IMG/VR virus record: IMGVR_UViG_3300017779_000233
Span: 1-20,168 of that record
Source: a virus
Strand: one strand, 5' to 3'
DNA: 20,168 nucleotides
Every line of letters begins with the position of its first letter. The first letter of the stretch is position 1. This document shows positions 6,953-13,996 of the stretch, piece after piece. Below the pieces are notes generated by a model. That model was not told the DNA's origin. It made no database searches and was given only the letters and a program-made list of their open reading frames with translations. A program made the position numbers and the translations under genes.

Positions 6953-9061
6953 TTAATTATGCTTATACCTTCTGAAAAACTTAGACTCCTTAAAATCAGA
7001 CACTTTCTTTTTTGACTTAACCTTTTGAGCAGCAAGCAGACAAAGCCCAGAGCTAATCGTCAGGTCAAACTTGGTTCTGTTGTCAATTTTGTATCCAATC
7101 CAGTCCTCTAGGGTTCTGTTAAAATACATCTTTCCAATTTCACCAGTTTCGTGATTCGCGCCCACGTGGTCATGCACGTATGCCTCAATAGCATGAGCAT
7201 GAGCTTGAATGACATCTTGAGAGTTGGAAGGAATTCCCTTTGTCTTTACGTTCACCTTCGCAGAGGTAGACATTAGGTGTCTGGGTCTGTCCATAAGGTA
7301 CCCATCGTAACCCCTTGATTCAAAGTATCTTGCGATGCCATACTTGTTGTTTTCTATGAGTATTGGATACCCATAAAACACGGCAGCCTTTAACACATCC
7401 TCGTAAAAGATTTTAGCCAAAGGTGGACGGGACGCATACTCCAGCACGAACATGTTCGATGGATGCTCCATGTGAAACTTATTGTACAGGTGTAGCGCTC
7501 CTTTCGACCCCCGTCCGTCGACGGTGGCGTCAAGGTCGTAGGAGTCAACCCCGCCTACCCCCAGCTCTGCATTGGGTGCAACGCGCTTGTTTCGTAAAAA
7601 CTTCTTTTGATTTCTCACCTCTGGAGGAGGCATCCAAGCAACATGAAATCTACCGTTCGGATCTGGAGCAAATACAACCTCTGTATCTTTCTCTCCGTTC
7701 TTCCAAACGAAATTTCCGACGACGACAGGATTTGGAAACAACTCGTCGTTGTACTGGACTTGCTCGTAAATTTTACCGACATTAAAAAGGCTCCCTTCAA
7801 TACTATCCCTAAATGCCTCGTCTGTGGTAAAGGGAAACTGCCTGACAATTTCATTCATCTCAGAGGCATCATGCTTCAGAGCCTCTCTTTCATTTTTGAG
7901 ATAAGTACGGGCTCCGAGCTCAACATCTACACCATCAATGCCCTCAACAGGAGATTCAGGGTCTTCGTGTACGGCCCTCCCGTGCTTATCAAAAAAGCCC
8001 TCCAGCGCCATATCAGCGGGAATAAAGAGTCGGTAGAGTCCTGATCTAGTCCTCCCATTCTTGTTCCTTTCGTCTGGGTCTGAATCCCTCCAAAGGTCTT
8101 TGTACTCTTTTCCTCCTTTGTCCATCGGATTGACGGTGCTTCCCACCATTGCTTTTCCGACGATTTTTCGCCCGACGATCAAACAAGTCCGTTGAATCCT
8201 CCAGGCGTCCCTTATGTCTGTAGGTCTTTCCCATTTACCAGCTTCGTCCAGATAGAGCAAATGTAGCTTTTCTCCATCATAGGCGTTGTTGGTAGTGTTC
8301 TTCCAGTTTATGACCGTATTAAGAGCCTCGCCCGTCTGCGTAGTCTTATTGTTCTTCGTGATTCTCTTAGACGGCTCGCGAAAAGCCAGCTCCATGCGCG
8401 GATTGGTCGTTCCATCCTGAATAGGTTTGAAGAAGAAGGGGTAGTGCCTGAACATCTGCACGACCTTCTTCATGAATATATTCTCTTGGGCGTCCTTACC
8501 AGTCTTTGACTGTATCCCCAAGAGCTTGTCTTTGACTTGTGTGGCTTCGTCTAGAAGCACAGCAGAGCAGATATTGGTATATCCACTCCGCCTACATTTA
8601 GTATACAGCTGCCCGATACATCGGGGGTCCGCCTCACACGCAGACAAATGTACGAAAATTTCTCTTTGAAACTCTAAGTAGTCTGGATACCCGATATCCA
8701 TTCGGGTCCATTGAAGCATCATGTAATGCCTGCCCGTAATATATGTAGGGACACCGTCGTTATAGAACCAAAAGCCTTCACGCCGACGGCGAAACTCCTC
8801 CTCGACATACGGACGAAACTTTTCTCTAAAGGGCCTGGGCATCTCGGCCCACTCATCCATACTCTTAATCCGAAGCATTTCCTCAGGCATAGGAACCCTT
8901 TCCCACAGCTGCAGGTGGTTTGGCTTTCCATATCCCGCAATTTTCGTTTTGGGAGGCTGAGCGGGAAGTGCAATGTCCAGCCCACCGATTCGAACAATTT
9001 CTCCTTTCGTACCGTTGGGGCAAATTGCGACAAAGTCCTCAACATCAGTAGACTTGGCCAT
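6953..9061 (-). CDS. terL: Terminase large subunit, 702 aa
   Basis: The ATP-driven DNA packaging motor and headful/termini nuclease. N-terminal region: GFWFYNDGVPTYITGRHYMMLQW (about 96-118), a conserved segment in this terminase group. ATPase: a degenerate Walker A at YTKCRRSGYTN (153-163), where Arg-Ser replaces the usual Gly-Lys; Walker B LHLLYLDEAG (266-275, Asp272 Glu273); coupling motif GSTVN (307-311). Nuclease: GGVDSYDLD (503-511), ILIENN (567-572) and an acidic residue in FDLTISSGL near 676 give the RNase H-type Asp/Glu/Asp set. The start overlaps the preceding 61-aa gene by 17 nt. The terminase-then-portal order and the length fit crAss-like or related Bacteroidota phages. No obvious small terminase is adjacent. 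Confidence 0.95.
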   Translation of the reverse strand: MAKSTDVEDFVAICPNGTKGEIVRIGGLDIALPAQPPKTKIAGYGKPNHLQLWERVPMPEEMLRIKSMDEWAEMPRPFREKFRPYVEEEFRRRREGFWFYNDGVPTYITGRHYMMLQWTRMDIGYPDYLEFQREIFVHLSACEADPRCIGQLYTKCRRSGYTNICSAVLLDEATQVKDKLLGIQSKTGKDAQENIFMKKVVQMFRHYPFFFKPIQDGTTNPRMELAFREPSKRITKNNKTTQTGEALNTVINWKNTTNNAYDGEKLHLLYLDEAGKWERPTDIRDAWRIQRTCLIVGRKIVGKAMVGSTVNPMDKGGKEYKDLWRDSDPDERNKNGRTRSGLYRLFIPADMALEGFFDKHGRAVHEDPESPVEGIDGVDVELGARTYLKNEREALKHDASEMNEIVRQFPFTTDEAFRDSIEGSLFNVGKIYEQVQYNDELFPNPVVVGNFVWKNGEKDTEVVFAPDPNGRFHVAWMPPPEVRNQKKFLRNKRVAPNAELGVGGVDSYDLDATVDGRGSKGALHLYNKFHMEHPSNMFVLEYASRPPLAKIFYEDVLKAAVFYGYPILIENNKYGIARYFESRGYDGYLMDRPRHLMSTSAKVNVKTKGIPSNSQDVIQAHAHAIEAYVHDHVGANHETGEIGKMYFNRTLEDWIGYKIDNRTKFDLTISSGLCLLAAQKVKSKKKVSDFKESKFFRRYKHN

Positions 9062-9230
9062 ACCTGTTGCTTCTAAAGCTAGGGGCGCCTGACTTTGGGT
9101 TTTTCAGTTCCATGTACTTGCCACATGGACACTTAATGTCGTGATATGCTCCATCGTTTCCAAACTTGATGGAGACTCCGCTTTTGGACTCTTCGTGCTT
9201 GTCCTCGCAGTTGCAGATGTAATCAGCCAT
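9045..9230 (-). CDS. Small Cys-rich, probable zinc-binding protein, 61 aa
   Basis: Starts MADYICNCEDKHEES and has CNC near residue 6-8 and KCPCGKYMEL near 33-36, giving four cysteines in two knuckles. This suggests a short zinc ribbon. The C-terminus (FRSNRYGQVY) overlaps the terminase start by 17 nt in a different frame, so the two are co-translated. A helper of packaging is possible given the position, but the sequence only shows the metal-binding pattern. Confidence 0.65.
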   Translation of the reverse strand: MADYICNCEDKHEESKSGVSIKFGNDGAYHDIKCPCGKYMELKNPKSGAPSFRSNRYGQVY

Positions 9231-9250
9231 GATGATAGTGAATTGTATTG

Positions 9251-9324
9251 TACGCCTGACAGGATTCGAACCTGTGACCGTCTGCTTAGAAGGCAGATGC
9301 TCTATCCAACTGAGCTACAGGCGC
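9251..9324 (-). tRNA. tRNA-Arg (anticodon UCU)
   Basis: Canonical cloverleaf on the minus strand. Acceptor GCGCCTG pairs with CAGGCGT (one G-T pair), followed by an A discriminator. D-arm is GCTCAGTTGGATAGAGC. Anticodon loop CTTCTAA carries TCT at 9290-9288. T-arm is CAGGTTCGAATCCTG. CCA is not encoded. It reads AGA codons, which the Arg-rich late proteins use. It lies between two short late genes. Confidence 0.95.
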
Positions 9325-9329
9325 ATGCC

Positions 9330-9551
9330 TTAGCCCTTGCTGTTCCGCTTCTTCGGCCTGTTGTTGGCTCTGTTAATGCTTGCTTTCAAAAACCCTTTAA
9401 TTTTTGACCCAGAGTGAGCGGCATCCTTGCCGTCCCGATTCCCATAAGTCTTTTTCTTTCTATTGTATTTATTGAGGGCAGCGCGATACTTCTTGGCCGC
9501 ACGAGACTTCCCGTACTTCCTGTATTCCTTTTTGTAGTCGCGCTTCTTCAC
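9330..9551 (-). CDS. Small basic HNH-like protein, 73 aa
   Basis: The frame starts with GTG at 9551 (KKRDYKKEYRKYGKS). There is no ATG upstream in frame, and a TATATTTG box ends only 4 nt before the GTG, so the message may be leaderless. The protein is very basic. The segment RKKKTYGNRDGKDAAHSGSKIKG followed by INRANNRPKKRN resembles the GKDVDHKDGNPxNN...SANR core of short phage HNH proteins, but the second catalytic His/Asp is not convincing, so it may be a degenerate or non-catalytic relative. HNH genes beside terminase are common in tailed phages, where they assist packaging cleavage. That role is only inferred here. Confidence 0.6.
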   Translation of the reverse strand: MKKRDYKKEYRKYGKSRAAKKYRAALNKYNRKKKTYGNRDGKDAAHSGSKIKGFLKASINRANNRPKKRNSKG

Positions 9552-9555
9552 AAGA

Positions 9556-9563
9556 CAAATATA
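9556..9563 (-). promoter_or_regulatory. TATATTTG box 4 nt before a GTG start
   Basis: Minus-strand TATATTTG between the stop of the 43-aa gene (9567) and the GTG start at 9551. Only TCTT separates the box from the start codon, so a transcript starting at the usual distance would be leaderless or nearly so. Confidence 0.45.
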
Positions 9564-9566
9564 CGA

Positions 9567-9698
9567 TTATCTGCCTTGACCTCTGTACTTCTTAGAGTAG
9601 TGCTTAGAGGACTTGTTATTGGAGTGCTTAGTCTTGGAGTGGACATCGGCTCTCTTGATTCTTTTTTTCTGAACGTAAGTTGACGCTTGTTTTGCCAT
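9567..9698 (-). CDS. Small basic phage protein ending KKYRGQGR, 43 aa
   Basis: ATG at 9698 (MAKQASTYVQKKR) after an A-rich leader (AATTAAAAACA). Translation gives a 43-residue basic peptide with RADVHSKTKHSNNKSSKHY and the end KKYRGQGR. This ending is common in very small proteins of marine and Bacteroidota phages next to packaging genes. No function is known to me. The length, conserved-looking C-terminus, ATG and position between other short genes support it as real. Confidence 0.7.
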   Translation of the reverse strand: MAKQASTYVQKKRIKRADVHSKTKHSNNKSSKHYSKKYRGQGR

Positions 9699-9711
9699 TG
9701 TTTTTAATTTG

Positions 9712-9788
9712 TCCGCGAGGTGGGACTTGAACCCACATGTGACCAGTTACCCTTTCTACAAGGTATAAGCTTGAGGGGATACTCGCGG
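9712..9788 (-). tRNA. tRNA-like element, isotype unclear, probably degenerate
   Basis: On the minus strand a perfect 7-bp acceptor (CCGCGAG/CTCGCGG plus A) and a perfect T-arm (GTGGG-TTCAAGT-CCCAC) are clear. The middle is not canonical. There is no GG in the D-loop, and the D-stem is at best TAT/ATA. The anticodon region TACC-TTGTAGAAAG-GGTA gives either a 10-nt loop or a tight CCTT-GTAGA-AAGG hairpin. If T33 precedes GTA it would read Tyr codons. It starts directly after the stop of a 47-aa gene. It may be a decayed tRNA, a tRNA mimic or a processing signal. Confidence 0.45.
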
Positions 9789-9932
9789 TTAGTCCTCAAA
9801 CTCATCGTTCCAGGAGTCCTCCCAAAACTTAAAGTCTGTTCTGTTGTACTGCCATACTATCTTTTTCCAATCACTTAGAGAATCTTTCAGCGAAACCTCC
9901 GCTGTAGTCTCTTGCTTCTTCGATTGATCCAT
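9789..9932 (-). CDS. Small acidic, Trp-rich protein, 47 aa, overlapping gene
   Basis: ATG at 9932 (MDQSKKQETTAEVSLKD) lies inside the 3' end of the upstream gene, overlapping it by 62 nt in another frame, and reads to TAA at 9789. Residues 20-47 are rich in Trp, Phe, Asp and Glu (DWKKIVWQYN, then FWEDSWNDEFED). The reading frame covers the whole gap between the upstream stop and the tRNA-like element, and its acidic/aromatic composition differs from random sequence. I do not recognise the family. It could bind one of the many basic proteins coded nearby, but that is speculation. Confidence 0.55.
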   Translation of the reverse strand: MDQSKKQETTAEVSLKDSLSDWKKIVWQYNRTDFKFWEDSWNDEFED

Positions 9933-10161
9933 TAGTACTAATGTCTTTGATCATTTGCTCTAATCGCTGTCTTTCAACAATTAGCTCCTTGCAGTCTGTA
10001 GCTGTTTGTTTGATTGACTGAAGCTCTGCTTTTCTGGCAGCGCCTCCAGCCTCTGGATCAACTGGCTTTTTAACCTCGTCGATCATATTGTTGATGGCCA
10101 CCTCCATAGACGCCATTAGGCGCGTGGCGGCCTCAACCGTTGTAAACTTCTTCCTCGACAT
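9871..10161 (-). CDS. Small helical protein, 96 aa
   Basis: The ATG at 10161 (MSRKKFTTVEAATRLMAS) is preferred over a longer form that would overlap the upstream gene much more. It overlaps that gene by 29 nt. The sequence is predicted to be nearly all helix: EAATRLMASMEVAINNMIDEV, then RKAELQSIKQTATDCKELIVER, then QRLEQMIKDI, a probable coiled coil. No terminase small subunit is otherwise visible near TerL, and a short helical, oligomer-forming protein a few genes upstream is a candidate for it. There is no recognisable helix-turn-helix, so this stays weak. Confidence 0.65.
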   Translation of the reverse strand: MSRKKFTTVEAATRLMASMEVAINNMIDEVKKPVDPEAGGAARKAELQSIKQTATDCKELIVERQRLEQMIKDISTNGSIEEARDYSGGFAERFSK

Positions 10162-10738
10162 AGTAGATATCTGTGTAATCAACCCTGTAGTACTCCACAT
10201 CGTCGATTTTGAATCGGTAATCCATGTTCTTTTTGAAGCCAACTACGTCTCCGACCTCAAGGCCAAGCTCTTTGGTCTTCTCAGACTCAAATGATACTAC
10301 CCCCTTTGTAACGGGGTCCTCCTTGAGTTTGACGACCTCGATGACCTCCGACTCGGGCTCTTGCTCTTCATCGAAAGGCGAAAGCACGACCCACCCTCCA
10401 AGAGGATGCACCTCGCCAGTATCTTTTGATTTGTAAGCAATAGCTTGATTGTTTATCACCGAAATGCTTGGATCACAATACCTTACGAGGTAATGATCTT
10501 CGTGGCCAGTAAGCACTTGACCCTCATTAAGCACTACTAGGTGATGGAAGAACAAAGTATCTCCTGGCTGTGCGCCAGTGTCATACTTAAAAGGAACAGC
10601 AACCAAAGGGCCAGCATTAACGCGATGCTTAAACTCGTTGAAGCGGTTGTCCACATACAGCTCCAGGCCCGACGAAGTTTTAATAGTGTCATTGATTTGT
10701 TTTTCAAGTTCAACGACGAAGAGATCAAATGTCTTCAT
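10133..10738 (-). CDS. Possible GroES-like co-chaperonin, 201 aa
   Basis: ATG at 10738 (MKTFDLFVVELEKQIND). A longer TTG start would run into the upstream gene. The middle (NAGPLVAVPFKYDTGAQPGDTLFFHH) and the end (VEVGDVVGFKKNMDYRFKIDD then VEYYRVDYTDIYYV) fit the beta-barrel pattern of GroES/gp31-type co-chaperonins, in which a GDxVxF turn is followed by a strand and a final metal-free barrel strand. The middle contains an acidic linker (DEEQEPESEVIEVV). Phage co-chaperonins help the host GroEL fold the capsid protein, which suits this late gene neighbourhood. The similarity is recognised by eye and is not decisive. Confidence 0.5.
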   Translation of the reverse strand: MKTFDLFVVELEKQINDTIKTSSGLELYVDNRFNEFKHRVNAGPLVAVPFKYDTGAQPGDTLFFHHLVVLNEGQVLTGHEDHYLVRYCDPSISVINNQAIAYKSKDTGEVHPLGGWVVLSPFDEEQEPESEVIEVVKLKEDPVTKGVVSFESEKTKELGLEVGDVVGFKKNMDYRFKIDDVEYYRVDYTDIYYVEEEVYNG

Positions 10739-10742
10739 TGAA

Positions 10743-10982
10743 TTAGAAATTGAGATCGAGCTCAAGCAAGCATGGCATGTCGTCTACGACTTTCCACAAT
10801 ACCTGAGACTCGTCTTCCTCTTGCAAATATACAAGATATCTCTTCTTTCCATGCACATGTAAGTGCTTTTCATCCATTACTATAGCGCTAACTTTGCCTC
10901 GACCAGCGTTCATTCCGACGTAATACGCCATGGCATCCTTCGGATCTCGCCCGATGATAATTTTTCTAATAAGTCCTTCCAT
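10743..10982 (-). CDS. Hypothetical protein, 79 aa
   Basis: Starts MEGLIRKIIIGRDPKDAMAYYVG at ATG 10982, 1 nt after the upstream stop. It is a mixed alpha/beta small protein with GKVSAIVMDEKHLHVHGKKRYLVYL, which looks like a small beta sheet, and a final acidic segment. No family is recognised. An internal TATATTTG at 10831-10824 falls on codons for Tyr-Leu and is probably chance. It is the second gene of the cluster leading to the co-chaperonin-like gene. Confidence 0.65.
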   Translation of the reverse strand: MEGLIRKIIIGRDPKDAMAYYVGMNAGRGKVSAIVMDEKHLHVHGKKRYLVYLQEEDESQVLWKVVDDMPCLLELDLNF

Positions 10983-10983
10983 T

Positions 10984-11289
10984 TTAATTTAGTGATATAC
11001 CCAGCCCATTCAAAAGGTCATCCAAGTCTGGACCGTCATCAGGCGGGGTGTAAGAGTCTTTCATAAAGTCAGTGATGATTTCAAGCTCATCCACGGTCTG
11101 AACGTTGTAATTGAAGAAAGCCTTCATGTTGCTCTGATCTTCAGTTACTGGCTCAAGAAGACCAACCACAACGGCAGAAATGACACGATCCTCCATGCCA
11201 TACTTGTGTACAAGCTCTTGAATTGCTCCAGAAATCTCCTGTATTTCGTACCAGAAGCCTTCTTCTTCCATATCTTCATAGTTCCCCAT
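10984..11289 (-). CDS. Hypothetical acidic protein, 101 aa
   Basis: Starts MGNYEDMEEEGFWYEIQEIS at ATG 11289, only 9 nt from the ATG of the divergent gene at 11299. It is acidic and mostly helical (AIQELVHKYGMEDRVISAVVVGLL) with an acidic C-terminus, PPDDGPDLDDLLNGLG. It is the first gene of a minus-strand run toward TerL. No family is recognised. The missing room for a promoter between it and the opposite gene suggests read-through from 12987 or initiation inside the neighbour. Confidence 0.65.
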   Translation of the reverse strand: MGNYEDMEEEGFWYEIQEISGAIQELVHKYGMEDRVISAVVVGLLEPVTEDQSNMKAFFNYNVQTVDELEIITDFMKDSYTPPDDGPDLDDLLNGLGISLN

Positions 11290-11298
11290 ACCTCAATT

Positions 11299-11751
11299 AT
11301 GCCTAAAAGTTCCGTGTCAAAAAAGAAGCTCTTCCGAGACTTCTCTAAACTGAATCAAAGGTACGTCAAAAAGAACTACCTAAAGCACCTTAGGTCCGCT
11401 ACCAATGACTTCTGCAGAAGGTACGACATCTTTGAAAAAGAGCTTCAGTTTATGCTCTGGGCCTACGATCTAGAGTTCTGGACATTGTCATACGCAGCAC
11501 AAGACTACGGGTACAACAAAAAGAAACTAGGTGAACGTATTGTATACGAGCTAGTTAACAACGGTTACGTATACAAACACTTTAACAGGCTAACCCCGTC
11601 AGACACGTTTGAAGATCACCTGTTTAGAGATGAAACCAAGTACAATTACAGAGTCAGGTACGCCCTCACCCAAAAAGCAAGGCTTCTCGTCCAGACATAT
11701 TACCGCTGTCTAGAAGGCGCTGGTACTTCATCGGATGCACCGCAATCCTGA
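11299..11751 (+). CDS. Winged-helix DNA-binding protein candidate, 150 aa
   Basis: A plus-strand gene in a minus-strand block. ATG at 11299 (MPKSSVSKKKLFRDFSKL); the frame also reads upstream but only through antisense sequence of the neighbour. A basic N-terminal helix is followed by LQFMLWAYDLEFWTLSYAAQDYGYNKKKLGERIVYELVNNGYVYKHF, which fits helix, recognition helix and start of a wing. The wing is near DHLFRDETKYNYRVRYALT, and a last helix ARLLVQTYYRCL follows, an arrangement like MarR-type regulators. A switch for late or early transcription would suit its isolated orientation. Its 3' end overlaps the sulfotransferase-like gene by 86 nt on the other strand. Confidence 0.65.
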   Translation: MPKSSVSKKKLFRDFSKLNQRYVKKNYLKHLRSATNDFCRRYDIFEKELQFMLWAYDLEFWTLSYAAQDYGYNKKKLGERIVYELVNNGYVYKHFNRLTPSDTFEDHLFRDETKYNYRVRYALTQKARLLVQTYYRCLEGAGTSSDAPQS

Positions 11752-12256
11752 ATCGGTCCATGTATTCAAAGGTTTGACGATTAAACCTATATCCAATTCC
11801 TATGTGCTTAAGTATGTCCTCAATCCTTGAGTCGATGTCATCGTAATCCACCTCTAGCACGTTTGTAAAGATAGCTCGAACACCCTCTAGTTCAATTAAG
11901 GCTTGAGAAATAATCTCTCCGTATTGAAAAGGGAGAGAGCCACCCACGCCGCTAGGAAACTCAGCTTTTAACGACTCAATAACCTCAAGGGGGTCTCGGT
12001 TAATAATGACTATCGGGCGATCCCCGTATGCGTTATAAAAGCCTTTTGCCCACAAGGGAAAGCTTGAGTCAACCCCACCGATTGGCGAGAGTATTCCAGG
12101 CCACAGATCCCCAGGCATAGTGCCTTCCATTACACGTAATCCAGGCTCGTGCTCACAGCAACACATCGTGTTTAGGTAATGAGCCAGCCAAGCCCCGCGA
12201 GTACGGGGCAAACCAGTCACAAAAAATGACTGTCGTTCAGAGTTTTCAATCGCCAT
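11666..12256 (-). CDS. Sulfotransferase-like P-loop protein, 196 aa
   Basis: ATG at 12256 overlaps the upstream stop (TAATG). The N-terminus SFFVTGLPRTRGAWLAHYL (10-28) matches the 5'-phosphosulfate loop TGLPRSGSTWL of PAPS-dependent sulfotransferases. PIVIINRDPLEVIESL (81-96) matches the 3'-phosphate motif, with Arg87 and Ser95. At 196 residues it is short but complete in outline. Located downstream of fibre-like genes, it may modify virion or host surface glycans, which is inferred. The last ~28 codons overlap the plus-strand gene, and both frames look like real protein. Confidence 0.75.
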   Translation of the reverse strand: MAIENSERQSFFVTGLPRTRGAWLAHYLNTMCCCEHEPGLRVMEGTMPGDLWPGILSPIGGVDSSFPLWAKGFYNAYGDRPIVIINRDPLEVIESLKAEFPSGVGGSLPFQYGEIISQALIELEGVRAIFTNVLEVDYDDIDSRIEDILKHIGIGYRFNRQTFEYMDRFRIAVHPMKYQRLLDSGNMSGREALLFG

Positions 12257-12987
12257 TAAGGGTTTTTACAGGTCTTGTACTTGTTTCCCAGTCCCTTTAT
12301 GATAGATTCAGAAAGAGCGCTGTTATGGATCGCAATATCTAAAATCTCACCATTCAATCCAAGCGTTCCGTCGCTTTTTCCTAAAATATGATCAATGGGG
12401 AACGTTGCGGTGATGCCATTGACGTTTACCGCAGCAGCGTCTGCAATCTTGTCTCCGTCTATGTTGTAGATGTCAGCCTTGACGGGATTACCCGACCCAT
12501 CCACCACGATAGCAATCATCTCTACATCTGATCCAAAGGTATAGGCAGTGGTGCTGTTTGCGGTTGAGTTTATGGGGTAATCTCTCTCTCCAGCGGCAGC
12601 CTTGCTACCGTTGGCCTTGTATATAACATCTGCACCTCCAGCCTTAATTCCCCAGTGAGTATCGTTTGACGTTCCGCTAATCAGCCAAGTGTCATTGGTG
12701 TAGTCACCATTGGTCCATGCACAAACCATTGTGTATGGGGTGGTGATCGGATTTATGCTTTCTGTTGAGGCAAGACTCATGGTGTTGGACCCGTCGCAAG
12801 ACAAGCTTGTGAGTCCAAAAAACACATTGCTACTGGCGTTTGATGGTGATTTTGCTGTTGGCTTTCTGGAAGTAGTGGACTGTGTAAAAGCTCCTGTATT
12901 TGATCCAGTGCTAGACTTTGTGGCAACCTTTGCGTTATTAGTGTTGCTAAAATCATTCAAAAAATTAAGCCTTATTATCTTACTCAT
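12256..12987 (-). CDS. LamG-like tail fibre or decoration protein, 243 aa
   Basis: ATG at 12987 (MSKIIRLNFLNDFSNTNN). Residues 20-60 are a Ser/Thr/Lys-rich linker. The remainder has a lectin-like jelly-roll pattern: NVFFGLTSLSCDGSNTMSL, TMVCAWTNGDYTNDTWLISG, HWGIKAGGADVIYKA, VEMIAIVVDGSG, and a C-terminal NGEILDIAIHNSALSESIIKGL, the final helix usual in LamG/concanavalin-like domains of phage proteins. It is coupled to the sulfotransferase-like gene by TAATG overlap, so the two products may act on the same surface structure. No family name can be assigned. Confidence 0.6.
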   Translation of the reverse strand: MSKIIRLNFLNDFSNTNNAKVATKSSTGSNTGAFTQSTTSRKPTAKSPSNASSNVFFGLTSLSCDGSNTMSLASTESINPITTPYTMVCAWTNGDYTNDTWLISGTSNDTHWGIKAGGADVIYKANGSKAAAGERDYPINSTANSTTAYTFGSDVEMIAIVVDGSGNPVKADIYNIDGDKIADAAAVNVNGITATFPIDHILGKSDGTLGLNGEILDIAIHNSALSESIIKGLGNKYKTCKNP

Positions 12988-12990
12988 AAT

Positions 12991-13515
12991 TTAGATTGTA
13001 ATTTCGGTAGAAACAATGACAAAGTCTTGGTAGTCACTTTTCTGAGCTGTAAGAGTGAAGACATACAGATTTTCGTCGCTTGCGGTCAAATCTGTTGAAT
13101 TGAAAGAAGCAAGATTAAATCTAGAGCTTCCGCCAACTTGAAATGTGGAGGCAGCAAGCCCACTAGCACTATTCACAGGGCTAAGGAAGTAAGCCTTGAG
13201 CGTGAGAAGTGAGGCGTTAAAGTAGAAAAATATATCTTCAGTTGCCTGAGCCTGAACTGTTCCGCCACTGGCTATTTGGTCATCATATCTTTCCACCTTC
13301 AAGGTAAAAGAAACACCAGTTACCTGATCACCCTGAGATGGAGACGATGGACTAAGCAATCCGTCCATAGTTGATCCCGCGGTGTCAAATAAAAATGTGA
13401 TGTTGACGTCCTCGTCGCCCTCATCCGTAATGGTGAGTGAAGCCGAATTTGCCGTGATAACAAGAAGCTCATCAAGAGCAGTCGAGGCAGTCAGTGTGTT
13501 TCCTAGTCCTAGCAT
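12991..13515 (-). CDS. Tail/structural beta protein, 174 aa
   Basis: Starts MLGLGNTLTASTALDELLVITAN at ATG 13515, 1 nt after the endolysin stop. It contains beta segments (VNITFLFDTAGST, VSFTLKVERYDD, FFYFNASLLTLKAYFL, NLYVFTLTAQKS) and Ser/Ala-rich turns, and ends in DFVIVSTEITI. Composition and place next to fibre-like genes suggest a tail or decoration protein. No enzyme motif, signal peptide or membrane segment is visible, and I do not recognise the family. Confidence 0.65.
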   Translation of the reverse strand: MLGLGNTLTASTALDELLVITANSASLTITDEGDEDVNITFLFDTAGSTMDGLLSPSSPSQGDQVTGVSFTLKVERYDDQIASGGTVQAQATEDIFFYFNASLLTLKAYFLSPVNSASGLAASTFQVGGSSRFNLASFNSTDLTASDENLYVFTLTAQKSDYQDFVIVSTEITI

Positions 13516-13516
13516 A

Positions 13517-13996
13517 TCAGAGAGCCTTAAACATTACTTCGTAGTAAACCTTTCCCTCATCGTCACGACAAGCTTTGAGGCACCGACCACGATTAACGCC
13601 ATCATGCACATAACTGACGTGAACCCAATCAGGATTGTCTGAATCGCCAAATTCCCACACCATCTGATCAAACTTAACATTCTCTTGTATCCACTCGAAG
13701 ATTTGAGAGTTTGTACACTTTCCGTATACGTCTGCATCAAGGTCGAGTGCTCTCCCTTCCATGTGTTGACTACGAAGCGAACCGCCGATAGCACGGTTGA
13801 GCTCAGGGCCACGATAGCCTGACGACACGTATATAGGGCACCCGAAAGCCTCCCTAAGAGGTTGAAATACATGTTCTGCAATCGCCTTGAGATTTTGGAT
13901 GACCCATTCATCGTCTGGAGTGTTATTGATTCCCAACCTTGAAGCGGTAGTGCTTTTTGTGCACTCCTTAAGTGTCAGGTTCTTAGATAGTTGCAT
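13517..13996 (-). CDS. M15-family peptidase endolysin, 159 aa
   Basis: Cleaves peptide bonds in host peptidoglycan at lysis. The ATG at 13996 (MQLSKNLTLKECTKSTTASRLG) is the standard start of this family; a GTG 36 nt upstream is less likely. Typical M15 features are IYVSSGYRGPELNRAIGG (56-72), the zinc site SQHMEGRALDLD (76-87: His78 and Asp85) and WVHVSY (124-129: His126). Length is normal for the Peptidase_M15_3 type found in Bacteroidota phages. There is no signal peptide, so a holin or membrane partner would be needed. A TAAATTTG box at 14081-14074 may drive it separately, since a terminator lies upstream of it. Confidence 0.9.
   Translation of the reverse strand: MQLSKNLTLKECTKSTTASRLGINNTPDDEWVIQNLKAIAEHVFQPLREAFGCPIYVSSGYRGPELNRAIGGSLRSQHMEGRALDLDADVYGKCTNSQIFEWIQENVKFDQMVWEFGDSDNPDWVHVSYVHDGVNRGRCLKACRDDEGKVYYEVMFKAL

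Noticed and set aside
10824-10831. TATATTTG as a promoter for the co-chaperonin-like gene
   Set aside because: It lies inside coding sequence about 86 nt from the next ATG and is explained by Tyr-Leu codons. Genes here are tightly coupled.
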